Shown here piece after piece: positions 18,124 to 24,151 of a DNA stretch of 44,860 nucleotides. The position numbers and the translations under genes were made by a program. This DNA comes from a virus: positions 1 to 44,860 of the IMG/VR virus record IMGVR_UViG_3300032118_000015, one strand, 5' to 3'. The notes under the pieces were generated by a model. The model was not told the origin of the DNA and searched no databases. It saw only the letters and a list, made by a program, of their open reading frames with translations. Within the stretch, counting starts at the first letter, position 1; each line of letters begins with the position of its first letter.

Positions 18124-18475
18124 TCCGGCGACGCGGAAAGGCGTCTTTGCCTATCGGGATACCGGATTCACGAAGAGGGATAATCGCCCCTATGACAAGC
18201 TGTGGTTCTGTGATGTCTATAGTTCCGACCCCAAGAAGATTAAAGGCTCGGAGCATGAATCGTATAACTTCAACCGTATCCATGCGGGCGGGAAATTCTT
18301 CAACAAAATCGGCGTTAATCCACAACAGCTTCCTTTGCTGATTAAGTTGGCGACAATCCTCTATAACGAGGTGGCCGGTACATCGGTCCCGCCGCCCACA
18401 CTACCCAAGCCATTGGACAAGCCAACGGAGACCGATGAGTTATACAACCTTGTCATGGGGCGGCCCAAGTTCTAG
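18068..18475 (+). CDS. Unknown protein overlapping the methyltransferase end
   Basis: 135 residues if started at ATG 18,068 (AAGGA about 9 bases upstream); ATG 18,086 is possible. It overlaps the methyltransferase by 56 bases. The product is basic and compact (YNRTGWLLSDPATRKGVFAY, HAGGKFFNKIGV) with a proline-rich linker. Family not recognised. Its end overlaps the convergent YopX-like gene by 36 bases. Confidence 0.65.
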   Translation: MELPRKMTIYNRTGWLLSDPATRKGVFAYRDTGFTKRDNRPYDKLWFCDVYSSDPKKIKGSEHESYNFNRIHAGGKFFNKIGVNPQQLPLLIKLATILYNEVAGTSVPPPTLPKPLDKPTETDELYNLVMGRPKF

Positions 18476-18847
18476 TAGTTCCGGATTCTCGTAGATGTTG
18501 CCGATGACTTCAAGATGAACACGAATATCGAAAAGTTCAAAGCCGACATCTTCATTCCAATGAGATGGATGGATTTGCCAAGTTAATTTATAATCCGAAA
18601 ATTCGACGGGGCCAGTGATGTTATCTAATAAACCAAATGTTTTTATAATATCCCCCTCATAAATCTCTTTCCCGTTCTTGTCCTTCAGGCCCGTGTATTG
18701 CATGAGAATTGCGCTTTTTATATTTGTGTATCTATAACCGGCGAAATCGCCACAAACCTTAATGCTTTCACTTAACCAATTAATCTCTATAACTTCATAT
18801 ATTCTTTTCCGATATGCATCCCACGCCCGAAACTTGATTTCCCTCAT
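18440..18847 (-). CDS. YopX-like phage protein
   Basis: 135 residues, ATG preceded by AGGAGGAGGATTAA. It begins MREIKFRAWDAYRKRIYEV and contains MQYTGLKDKNGKEIYEGDII and HLEVIGNIYENPELL, the hallmarks of the YopX family (PF09643), a common small phage protein of unknown function. An inverted repeat (TGCACA..TGTGCA, 18,861-18,878) lies right before its ribosome site. It is the last gene of the leftward arm. Confidence 0.9.
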   Translation of the reverse strand: MREIKFRAWDAYRKRIYEVIEINWLSESIKVCGDFAGYRYTNIKSAILMQYTGLKDKNGKEIYEGDIIKTFGLLDNITGPVEFSDYKLTWQIHPSHWNEDVGFELFDIRVHLEVIGNIYENPELLELGPPHDKVV

Positions 18848-18887
18848 TTAATCCTCCTCCTGCACATATTCTTGTGCAATAAAAAAC

Positions 18888-19120
18888 TTGTCACCCGGGT
18901 GTAACTGGAACCACTATTTCCTGCCATTTCCCGCTTTCTCGATAAACCCGATTTTCCCCATATAATCCCCCTTTTCAGGCGTAGTCCAAACATGGCATAA
19001 TCGGATCCACAGTCCGATGCTCTAACCAGGTTGAGCTACACTCACCGCGTTTAGAATCAATTAATTACCTCACTTTCGGGGGAACCGTCAAAACCATTTG
19101 TCACCCCCACGTAACTGGAA
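18888..19120. other. Candidate attP region with flanking 23-bp arm-like repeats
   Basis: Two direct copies of TTGTCACCC-N4-GTAACTGGAA occur at 18,888-18,910 and 19,098-19,120, matching at 19 of 23 positions. They flank a tRNA-His fragment (18,991-19,046) beside the integrase 3' end. Tyrosine integrases use repeated arm-type sites around a core site, so this is a plausible attP. The right copy lies inside the last codons of the integrase gene. Confidence 0.6.
18991..19046 (-). other. tRNA-His(GTG) 5' portion, probable attP core
   Basis: On the minus strand the sequence gives the extra G-1 (19,046), acceptor 5' strand GTGAGTG, TA, D-arm GCTC/GAGC, and an anticodon arm TCGGA-CTGTGGA-TCCGA with anticodon GTG (19,008-19,010). 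After the variable loop it diverges: no T-loop TTCGAAT and no CACTCAC acceptor partner. It is therefore not a working tRNA but the kind of fragment phages keep at attP. Unusually it is the 5' rather than the 3' part. Confidence 0.75.
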
Positions 19121-20361
19121 ACGGAGTTATCGTTCAGGTTTTCCACAGCTTGAAGGGCGGACACCTTGCTCGGATGGACGTATCGCTGAGTAATCTTTAG
19201 GTCTCCGTGCCCCAGTATCAGTTGTACCAGCCCTATGTCTGCACCCGACTCTACGAGGCGTGTGGCAAATGTGTGGCGCAGGTCGTGAAAGCGTACGTCT
19301 TGAAGTCCGGCGGCGACGCGGGCCAGATTGTATGCCTTATGGATATTCTTGTATGCTTTTTGAGTACGATTGTTCGCAAAAACGTAACGTTCGCCCTTCT
19401 TGAACAGGGACTTTAGCAGTACGGCGACCTGACTATCCATCGGAACGTGACGGTATTTGCCGGACTTGGCGTATTCCACACGGATTTCGCGGGCCTTGAG
19501 GTCCACACAGCCCCATCGGAGACCCATGATCTCGCCCTCGCGCATACCTGTATGCAGGGCCAGAAACACCATGTCCCGAAGATACTGGGGGCAGGCGTCC
19601 ATCAACTTCTCGTCCTCGGCACGGGTCAGGATACGCTCTTTGAGGGATTCCTTCTCGGAGAACTTTTTAATGTATCGGGCCGGGGATTTCTCTACATAAC
19701 CATCTTGTATTGCAAGATTAAAGATACGCTTCACGAGTGACAGGTATCTATTGGCGGTGGATTTGGAGTTTCCCTCGACAAGTCGGGACTGTCTGAAAGC
19801 CTCGATATGAGAAGGTTCAATATCCCTCATATCCTTGTTTCCAAAAAACCCCACTACCGGCCCGATACGGCATTTATCATCTCGGTATGACCGCTTTGCC
19901 TTGGCGTAGGTGTCCATGTATCTCCGGGAATACTCCGCGAACGTGGCATACTTTGTGCCGCCGTTAAGGGAACGTACCCGCCGTTGGAGTTCTCGAAGCG
20001 CATCCTCTATGGACATGGCCGACTTGACCATAACTTGACGGCGCACACCGCCCTCTCGGTAGTCGATGTAGAAGCGCGTGATCCGCTTCCCCTTGCGGAT
20101 ATACACGCCGCCATACCCATACCCGTAGTAGTTGCCTCGTTTTCTACCCATGTTGAGTTGTCCTCCCGGCACTATTATAGACCTGTTCGTGTCGGGTGGC
20201 AAGATGGGTTTTTTGACGGAACCTAGGTAATTATCTAAATCTACCTGGGATATGAGTAGTTTGCGCCCGATTTTGCGCCACCTTAACTGCCGGTTCTTAT
20301 AGATGGTTACGACATGGACGTGCCACATCTCCGACAGTTGGCGCGGCGTGTAAAATGTCAT
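19057..20361 (-). CDS. int: Tyrosine integrase with excisionase-like N-terminal domain
   Basis: 434 residues. Catalytic residues are complete: R274 (HTGMREGEI), K299 (AKSGK), H359-x-x-R362 (HDLRHTF), H385 (LGHGD) and Y394 (TQRYVH). Residues 135-240 form the SAM-like core-binding domain. Residues 1-47 (TPRQLSEMWHVHVVTIYKNR..KLLISQVDLDNYL) look like the winged-helix HTH_17 domain of excisionases and MerR relatives, joined by a linker containing GNYYGYGYGG. It catalyses integration at the nearby candidate attP. The extra domain may supply excision control or arm-site binding. Start ATG overlaps the upstream gene by ATGA. Confidence 0.93.
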   Translation of the reverse strand: MTFYTPRQLSEMWHVHVVTIYKNRQLRWRKIGRKLLISQVDLDNYLGSVKKPILPPDTNRSIIVPGGQLNMGRKRGNYYGYGYGGVYIRKGKRITRFYIDYREGGVRRQVMVKSAMSIEDALRELQRRVRSLNGGTKYATFAEYSRRYMDTYAKAKRSYRDDKCRIGPVVGFFGNKDMRDIEPSHIEAFRQSRLVEGNSKSTANRYLSLVKRIFNLAIQDGYVEKSPARYIKKFSEKESLKERILTRAEDEKLMDACPQYLRDMVFLALHTGMREGEIMGLRWGCVDLKAREIRVEYAKSGKYRHVPMDSQVAVLLKSLFKKGERYVFANNRTQKAYKNIHKAYNLARVAAGLQDVRFHDLRHTFATRLVESGADIGLVQLILGHGDLKITQRYVHPSKVSALQAVENLNDNSVSSYVGVTNGFDGSPESEVIN

Positions 20362-20576
20362 CTATCTTTGCCCCAACTAATCCAACCGTAGACATTCATG
20401 CTCATGTAAATCAACTGCGCTATGATGGCGATATAGAGTTCCTTCCTGAGATACAGCGCAATCCAGGCCAGCCCGCCCAACTGATATACCGCCCATGCCG
20501 CACGTTTCTTGTGCGCCGTAAGATAGATGCCCAGAATAACGCAGGCGGTTCCCATGAGTTGCAGGGCGACGATCAC
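20358..20576 (-). CDS. Short PnuC-like membrane protein
   Basis: 72 residues from GTG, overlapping the upstream stop (GTGA). Three hydrophobic helices cover nearly all of it. The end (AQLIYMSMNVYGWISWGKD) resembles the N.YGW..W signature of PnuC nicotinamide-riboside transporters, but the protein is about a third of normal length. It may be a remnant, a subdomain, or an unrelated membrane protein. It is coupled to the integrase. Confidence 0.55.
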   Translation of the reverse strand: MIVALQLMGTACVILGIYLTAHKKRAAWAVYQLGGLAWIALYLRKELYIAIIAQLIYMSMNVYGWISWGKDR

Positions 20577-20671
20577 GGTTTGTGTTTTCTCCTATAATCC
20601 CAGTCGGCGTAAATCACCATCCCCATGAACCAGATAGCCAGAAAGACTAGAACCAGTCCTATCTTCCACAT
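20573..20671 (-). CDS. 32-residue membrane miniprotein
   Basis: ATG with GGAGGTCGCC just upstream. The product begins MWKIGLVLVFLAIWFMGMVI and ends with a charged tail (WDYRRKHKP): one transmembrane helix. It overlaps the PnuC-like gene by GTGA, which supports translation. Function unknown. Confidence 0.5.
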   Translation of the reverse strand: MWKIGLVLVFLAIWFMGMVIYADWDYRRKHKP

Positions 20672-20712
20672 GGCGACCTCCCAGACATATAAAAACGTTA
20701 CCGAGACACCAC

Positions 20713-20895
20713 CTACCGTCCGGAACCAATCCTTTCAAAAGCACTCGGCTTTATGCGATACTCTCGTTCGTCTTTCATCGTTATGGTAATGTGGTTTGCT
20801 ATTTCCTCGGGCGTTTTTTCCCCGTCGAATTTAACTTTTCCAGTTAATACAAATGGAATCCCTGCCAGTATTCCCAGAAATTCTGATCTTTTCAT
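20713..20895 (-). CDS. Small protein with signal-like N-terminus
   Basis: 60 residues. MKRSEFLGILAGIPFVLTGK looks like an export signal and recalls a degenerate Tat signal (KR in place of RR, then EFL). The N-terminus is paralogous to the gene at 22,448 (MKRKEFLTFVLAAPFLMT). The rest is charged. It overlaps the upstream gene by 4 bases. Function unknown. Confidence 0.55.
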   Translation of the reverse strand: MKRSEFLGILAGIPFVLTGKVKFDGEKTPEEIANHITITMKDEREYRIKPSAFERIGSGR

Positions 20896-21128
20896 TTTCC
20901 CTCCTCCTTTTTGACATTCTCCAGATCGATGGCCCGATCCTCATTACGGAGGACGAAAAAAAGCAACCATTTTAGAAACCCCCTGCTGACGGATTTACGA
21001 GTATATAGATTTATTTTACTCGCGCACTCGTGCTCGCCCTTAAATATGGGAAGCATCCATTCTTGTTCCGGGTGTTCCGGGGAAGAGTAGATGGCGTGAT
21101 GATGTTGTATTACTCTAGGTTTTTTCAT
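20892..21128 (-). CDS. Unknown basic protein
   Basis: 78 residues, 4-base overlaps on both sides. Features: an HHH run (IQHHHAIYSS), a central KGEHECASKINLYTRK and a hydrophobic stretch GFLKWLLFFVL near residue 52. No family recognised. The coupled overlaps argue that it is translated. Confidence 0.55.
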   Translation of the reverse strand: MKKPRVIQHHHAIYSSPEHPEQEWMLPIFKGEHECASKINLYTRKSVSRGFLKWLLFFVLRNEDRAIDLENVKKEEGK

Positions 21129-21304
21129 CGGGTTTCTCCGGCGTCCTTCGTGAAATGGACCATCAATTTAGAAAGGTGATCGATGAAATTCTTCTCTGGC
21201 AAATTACCTTTAATTAAGCGGTTTTTTAAATACCATTCATGTGCCCTTTGAGGATCACTACTCATCGCGCTTTTCTCTTGTAACCCGTAGTCTTTCCGGG
21301 TCAT
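21125..21304 (-). CDS. Unknown small protein
   Basis: 59 residues from ATG 21,304, which has GGGAAG upstream but overlaps the previous gene by 47 bases; ATG 21,265 (46 residues, 8-base overlap) is an alternative. Content: SDPQRAHEWYLKNRLIKG and FIDHLSKLMVHFTKDAGE, helical and charged. No family recognised. Confidence 0.5.
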   Translation of the reverse strand: MTRKDYGLQEKSAMSSDPQRAHEWYLKNRLIKGNLPEKNFIDHLSKLMVHFTKDAGETR

Positions 21305-21488
21305 GTTTGCTTCCCAAGAGTCCAAAATAATCTCCGACCCAATAGAGTAGTTCTTCCCCGGCCTTTAGTTCGTCTTGCTCGTCGTCTTGTATGACCTCCT
21401 CTTGGTGGAGGGTCATGCCGTCCTCGCCCTCTTCCTCCCAGTTCATCCTAAACCCGTTCCCGACCCTATTAATCGTTACTGACCACAT
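21258..21488 (-). CDS. Acidic unknown phage protein
   Basis: 76 residues, strongly acidic centre (WEEEGEDGMTLHQEEVIQDD) then a helix ending VGDYFGLLG. It resembles uncharacterised small acidic phage proteins, some of which mimic DNA or bind host proteins, but no such function can be claimed here. Overlaps its neighbours by 13 and up to 47 bases. Confidence 0.55.
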   Translation of the reverse strand: MWSVTINRVGNGFRMNWEEEGEDGMTLHQEEVIQDDEQDELKAGEELLYWVGDYFGLLGSKHDPERLRVTREKRDE

Positions 21489-21682
21489 TTCTTGTTTCTC
21501 CTCCCGGCCTCATAAAGCTCATGCAGTTTGTCCTGAAACTTCCAATAGGCACTGGTTATCCTGTTTCCCTCCAGCCAATCGGCATCACTCATTTCGGCCT
21601 CTACCATGTAACTTCTCCAATCTTCATAGAGGTCGGTCGCGGAGTACTCTGAACTTTCGTCCCGGTCGATATAGATTTTCAT
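21476..21682 (-). CDS. Acidic helical unknown protein
   Basis: 68 residues, rich in D, E, Y and W (IYIDRDESSEYSATDLYED), ending EAGRRNKKCG. No known motif. Overlaps the upstream gene by ATGA, so it is coupled within the leftward early string. Confidence 0.55.
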   Translation of the reverse strand: MKIYIDRDESSEYSATDLYEDWRSYMVEAEMSDADWLEGNRITSAYWKFQDKLHELYEAGRRNKKCGQ

Positions 21683-21891
21683 TTAGATTCACTTTCCTTA
21701 TTGTCAAAAACAATTATTAAATCCCGATATCCGCCCGTCCTCCTTGTCCAACCACCGGCACAATCATAAAAGTAAGCCCTATAACAGCATGGAAGTCGTT
21801 CTAATACCTTTAATACTTCTTCATCGTGGGCGGTTTCTGGTTCTAGGATTAATTGAATTCTGTTTTCTTTTATTAAAATTGTTGTTTTCAT
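21679..21891 (-). CDS. Unknown small protein
   Basis: 70 residues from ATG 21,891, which has AGGAGGG 4-5 bases upstream; a frame start 18 bases earlier lacks this. Begins MKTTILIKENRIQLILEPET and contains CCYRAYFYDCAGG with three cysteines. No family recognised. It overlaps the Lar-like gene upstream by ATGA. Confidence 0.6.
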   Translation of the reverse strand: MKTTILIKENRIQLILEPETAHDEEVLKVLERLPCCYRAYFYDCAGGWTRRTGGYRDLIIVFDNKESESK

Positions 21892-22058
21892 TTGGCCCTC
21901 CTGTTCCATGCGGCAACGGCCCCCCTGCGTGAATTACGCCATGGACCTTCTCCCGTGCAGTTGTCGCAATAACCCTGATAAAGACTTCCATAGACGTGAC
22001 TAATTGAAACGTCTTTACTCCCGCAGAACGGACATGGTTTCAGTTTGGTTTTGCTCAT
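21888..22058 (-). CDS. Lar-like zinc-ribbon protein (restriction alleviation family)
   Basis: 56 residues, starting MSKTKLKPCPFCGSKDVSI and ending GAVAAWNRRAK. Two cysteine pairs (CPFC, CDNC) and the final AAWNRR are the Lar-type pattern. Lar of the Rac prophage modulates type I restriction and modification; many phage homologues are uncharacterised. The ATG overlaps the upstream stop by 4 bases. A second family member lies at 32,068. Confidence 0.7.
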   Translation of the reverse strand: MSKTKLKPCPFCGSKDVSISHVYGSLYQGYCDNCTGEGPWRNSRRGAVAAWNRRAK

Positions 22059-22240
22059 CTTGTCCCCATTAGCATGATGATGATTAGGCCGAGAACGCCC
22101 AGTATCATGCCCGCCAGATATTCCCCTTGCGTCCTATCCCATTTCCGGCGCTTCATGTTCCAGCCATACCAGGCAACGTATGCGCCGAACATGAACTGCA
22201 ACACGTCACGGATCACGTGTAAAAGTTGTAGTGCCGTCAT
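22055..22240 (-). CDS. Small membrane protein
   Basis: 61 residues with two hydrophobic segments (LLHVIRDVLQFMFGAYVAWY and LAGMILGVLGLIIIMLMG) separated by a basic loop (KRRKWDRTQ). Topology is holin-like, but it lies in the early leftward arm, so lysis is unlikely. 4-base overlaps on both sides. Confidence 0.6.
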   Translation of the reverse strand: MTALQLLHVIRDVLQFMFGAYVAWYGWNMKRRKWDRTQGEYLAGMILGVLGLIIIMLMGTR

Positions 22241-22437
22241 TTGTCCCCCTTGCGTGGTTCAAACCACTTGCAGTCGTTTTGTCCATTAATATCGTAGGCC
22301 ATGCGAATGGTGTCGTTTTTCTCATCAAGCCAATTATCAACCAAGTTTTTGGGGTGATAACATTCCCGACTAACAATCCCATCCAGTGTGGTCTCGCCAT
22401 GATGTTTGCAGAACTTACAAAAAATCTTCTTTCTCAT
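22237..22437 (-). CDS. Cys/His-rich putative zinc-binding protein
   Basis: 66 residues with AAGGAGG before the ATG. Begins MRKKIFCKFCKHHGETTL; C7, C10, H12/H13, C27 and the C-terminal NDCKWFEPR give a plausible zinc site. Such proteins are common in phage early regions. Function unknown. Confidence 0.6.
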   Translation of the reverse strand: MRKKIFCKFCKHHGETTLDGIVSRECYHPKNLVDNWLDEKNDTIRMAYDINGQNDCKWFEPRKGDK

Positions 22438-22447
22438 TTCATCCTCC

Positions 22448-22879
22448 TTATTTCTTTCGTCCGTACCAGTCTAGTAATAAATGGCTTGGATTTCTCCACC
22501 CACCATATTTGTGTCCGCAAAAGGGGCAGTATGAAAACCCGAAACCAAAACAATGGCATTCTTGCCGACGATGTTTACCTAAAGGCGATGGATAATCAGA
22601 GATTGCCGGGTCTTCCCAATACCATAGGGAGTCTATATATCGACCCTTAATGATGTCGTCGGCATCTCTTGTATGAACTTTCATGTCTTGATATCTAAAA
22701 TTAGACCCATCTGGATTACTATGCACGGGGAGTCGGTTAATGAAATCAAAGAACCGTTCCATATCTTCACAACACAGTCCGGTGGGTCTTACGCCTGGTT
22801 CCCGCCCCATTCCTTTGGACTTAAGGGTCATTAGGAACGGGGCTGCCAAAACGAAGGTCAAAAACTCTTTTCGTTTCAT
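22448..22879 (-). CDS. Signal-like N-terminus with C-terminal zinc-ribbon motif
   Basis: 143 residues, AAGGAGG before the ATG. The first 20 residues (MKRKEFLTFVLAAPFLMTLK) resemble an export signal and match the start of the gene at 20,713. The C-terminal part contains CHCFGFGFSYCPFCGHK, a possible zinc ribbon. Secretion and a cytosolic-style zinc ribbon are an odd pair, so the N-terminus may not be a true signal. Function unknown. Confidence 0.55.
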   Translation of the reverse strand: MKRKEFLTFVLAAPFLMTLKSKGMGREPGVRPTGLCCEDMERFFDFINRLPVHSNPDGSNFRYQDMKVHTRDADDIIKGRYIDSLWYWEDPAISDYPSPLGKHRRQECHCFGFGFSYCPFCGHKYGGWRNPSHLLLDWYGRKK

Positions 22880-22889
22880 TTAATCCTCC

Positions 22890-23576
22890 TTAAATACTCG
22901 TTTTAGACTTCGCCACGTACCCCTCCAACAGGTGATACACTTTCCTGGTAGAGGTCACATCTTCGACGTTATGCGTCCAGATAAACTCAAGCGATTTCCC
23001 GTTCCCCGCCGATGCCGTCTGCCATACATCCGGGGTCAGGGGGTGCGTCTTGGCCTCAATCCCGAAGAACTCGCAGATGACCGCCAATCTGTTGGACCGT
23101 AGTTTCAACTTATTCTTAGACATGAGCCACGTATCGGTTACCCAGATGTCCTTGTACAGGGGGAAGTCGCACCCGTACTTAATGGCCCTGGTCCTCGCAA
23201 ACGGTGCGTCGAATCTTCTGTCCCCGCCGTAATGAACGACAATCCGGTTGAACTTCTTTAAGTCCCGGCACATTTCGACTACTAGACTCTTGTCAAATAC
23301 GCTAGACCTGACCTCGTGAGGGGTAAGTACGCGCCCGTAAACCTTCCCATCCGTGTCATCCAAGATGGCATAGGAGAAGATGTATGCGAAGTCGGCATTC
23401 AGGCCGCTTGTTTCAAGATCAAATATCCCGACTCGCTCTTGGAATGGAGAGTCCAGTGGTTTTTCGCGCAGGAAACACGGGTAGTGGCTTATGCCGTCCA
23501 TGCTGTGCGCCGAACACCTCCAGCCGTACAACCACCTGATGTCGGCCAGTTTCATACTGTTAATCGGTGCTTTCAA
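22890..23576 (-). CDS. DEDD-type 3'-5' exonuclease (RNase H-like, YprB-like)
   Basis: 228 residues from a TTG with AAGGAGG at ideal distance; an in-frame ATG lies 21 bases later. Exo I: IFDLETSGLNAD (D53, E55). Exo II: VHYGGDRRFDAPF (D123). Exo III: THNVEDVTSTRKVY (D206). This is the DnaQ/YprB-like exonuclease fold. No polymerase domain is attached, so repair, recombination or nucleotide scavenging is likelier than proofreading. Confidence 0.8.
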   Translation of the reverse strand: MKAPINSMKLADIRWLYGWRCSAHSMDGISHYPCFLREKPLDSPFQERVGIFDLETSGLNADFAYIFSYAILDDTDGKVYGRVLTPHEVRSSVFDKSLVVEMCRDLKKFNRIVVHYGGDRRFDAPFARTRAIKYGCDFPLYKDIWVTDTWLMSKNKLKLRSNRLAVICEFFGIEAKTHPLTPDVWQTASAGNGKSLEFIWTHNVEDVTSTRKVYHLLEGYVAKSKTSI

Positions 23577-23888
23577 TTAGACCTCCTTTTCGACCAGCGT
23601 GTTGCGACCCGTCTTGCCGGACTTTTCCATCCTCATTGCCGATTTTCGGCCATGTACAGGAAAAGAATGCCATTCTGCAAGGAGCGGGAGAAGTTCTTTG
23701 GCTACGTCGGGATGCTTCTTGAGTGCCGCCGCAAGACTTGTCTCATTTTCCTTCTCTGAATATCCGGTTCTATATGGGTAAAGGGGGCAATCTAACAGAT
23801 GGCAAAACAATACCTCTAAATAGCTACCCCCGGCACATTCTCGGCAATATGCCTTAATCGCCCTTAGTCTGGCCCCTTCGCCCTTCAT
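23577..23888 (-). CDS. Cys-rich phage protein (CPLYPYR zinc motif)
   Basis: 103 residues. The N-terminal IKAYCRECAGGSYLEVLFC..CPLYPYRTG matches a widespread small phage family in which four cysteines (here CxxC, FC, DC) precede PL(Y/W)PYR, and probably bind zinc. The C-terminal half is charged. Function unknown. Overlaps the upstream gene by ATGA. Confidence 0.7.
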   Translation of the reverse strand: MKGEGARLRAIKAYCRECAGGSYLEVLFCHLLDCPLYPYRTGYSEKENETSLAAALKKHPDVAKELLPLLAEWHSFPVHGRKSAMRMEKSGKTGRNTLVEKEV

Positions 23889-24151
23889 TTCTTCCCTTTC
23901 TTCTTTTCGGCGGGTTTCTTCGGGGTATGGAACCGGGCCTCGTGCGCCTTATACTCCGACCTCAGATCGCCGATGTAATCAAAGGCATTGGTAATCCGCC
24001 TGCTCAAGATGTCCATGTCGTCACGGATGGATTTCTCGATTTTAAGGTGATCCAGCCAGAATGCCCCGTTAATATCATGCCTATGAATAGAAACCAGGGC
24101 ATCTAGAAGCAACCCAATCTTGGACCTCTTCCGCCGCTTAAATAATCTCAT
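23885..24151 (-). CDS. Unknown basic helical protein after the helicase
   Basis: 88 residues, overlapping the helicase stop by one base (TAATG). Basic ends (LFKRRKRSKIG and KKPAEKKKGKK) flank a helical middle (IEKSIRDDMDILSRRITNAF). A helicase accessory or DNA-binding role is possible but not shown. No family recognised. Confidence 0.55.
   Translation of the reverse strand: MRLFKRRKRSKIGLLLDALVSIHRHDINGAFWLDHLKIEKSIRDDMDILSRRITNAFDYIGDLRSEYKAHEARFHTPKKPAEKKKGKK

Noticed and set aside
16885-18475. Complete restriction-modification system
   Set aside because: Only the methyltransferase is recognisable. The overlapping 135-residue gene shows no nuclease motif.
18861-18878. TGCACA..TGTGCA inverted repeat as a terminator
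   Set aside because: No T tract follows it on either strand in the right orientation; it sits next to the YopX-like gene's ribosome site and may affect translation instead.
18991-19046. Functional tRNA-His gene
   Set aside because: The T-arm and the 3' acceptor strand are missing, so only the 5' portion is present.
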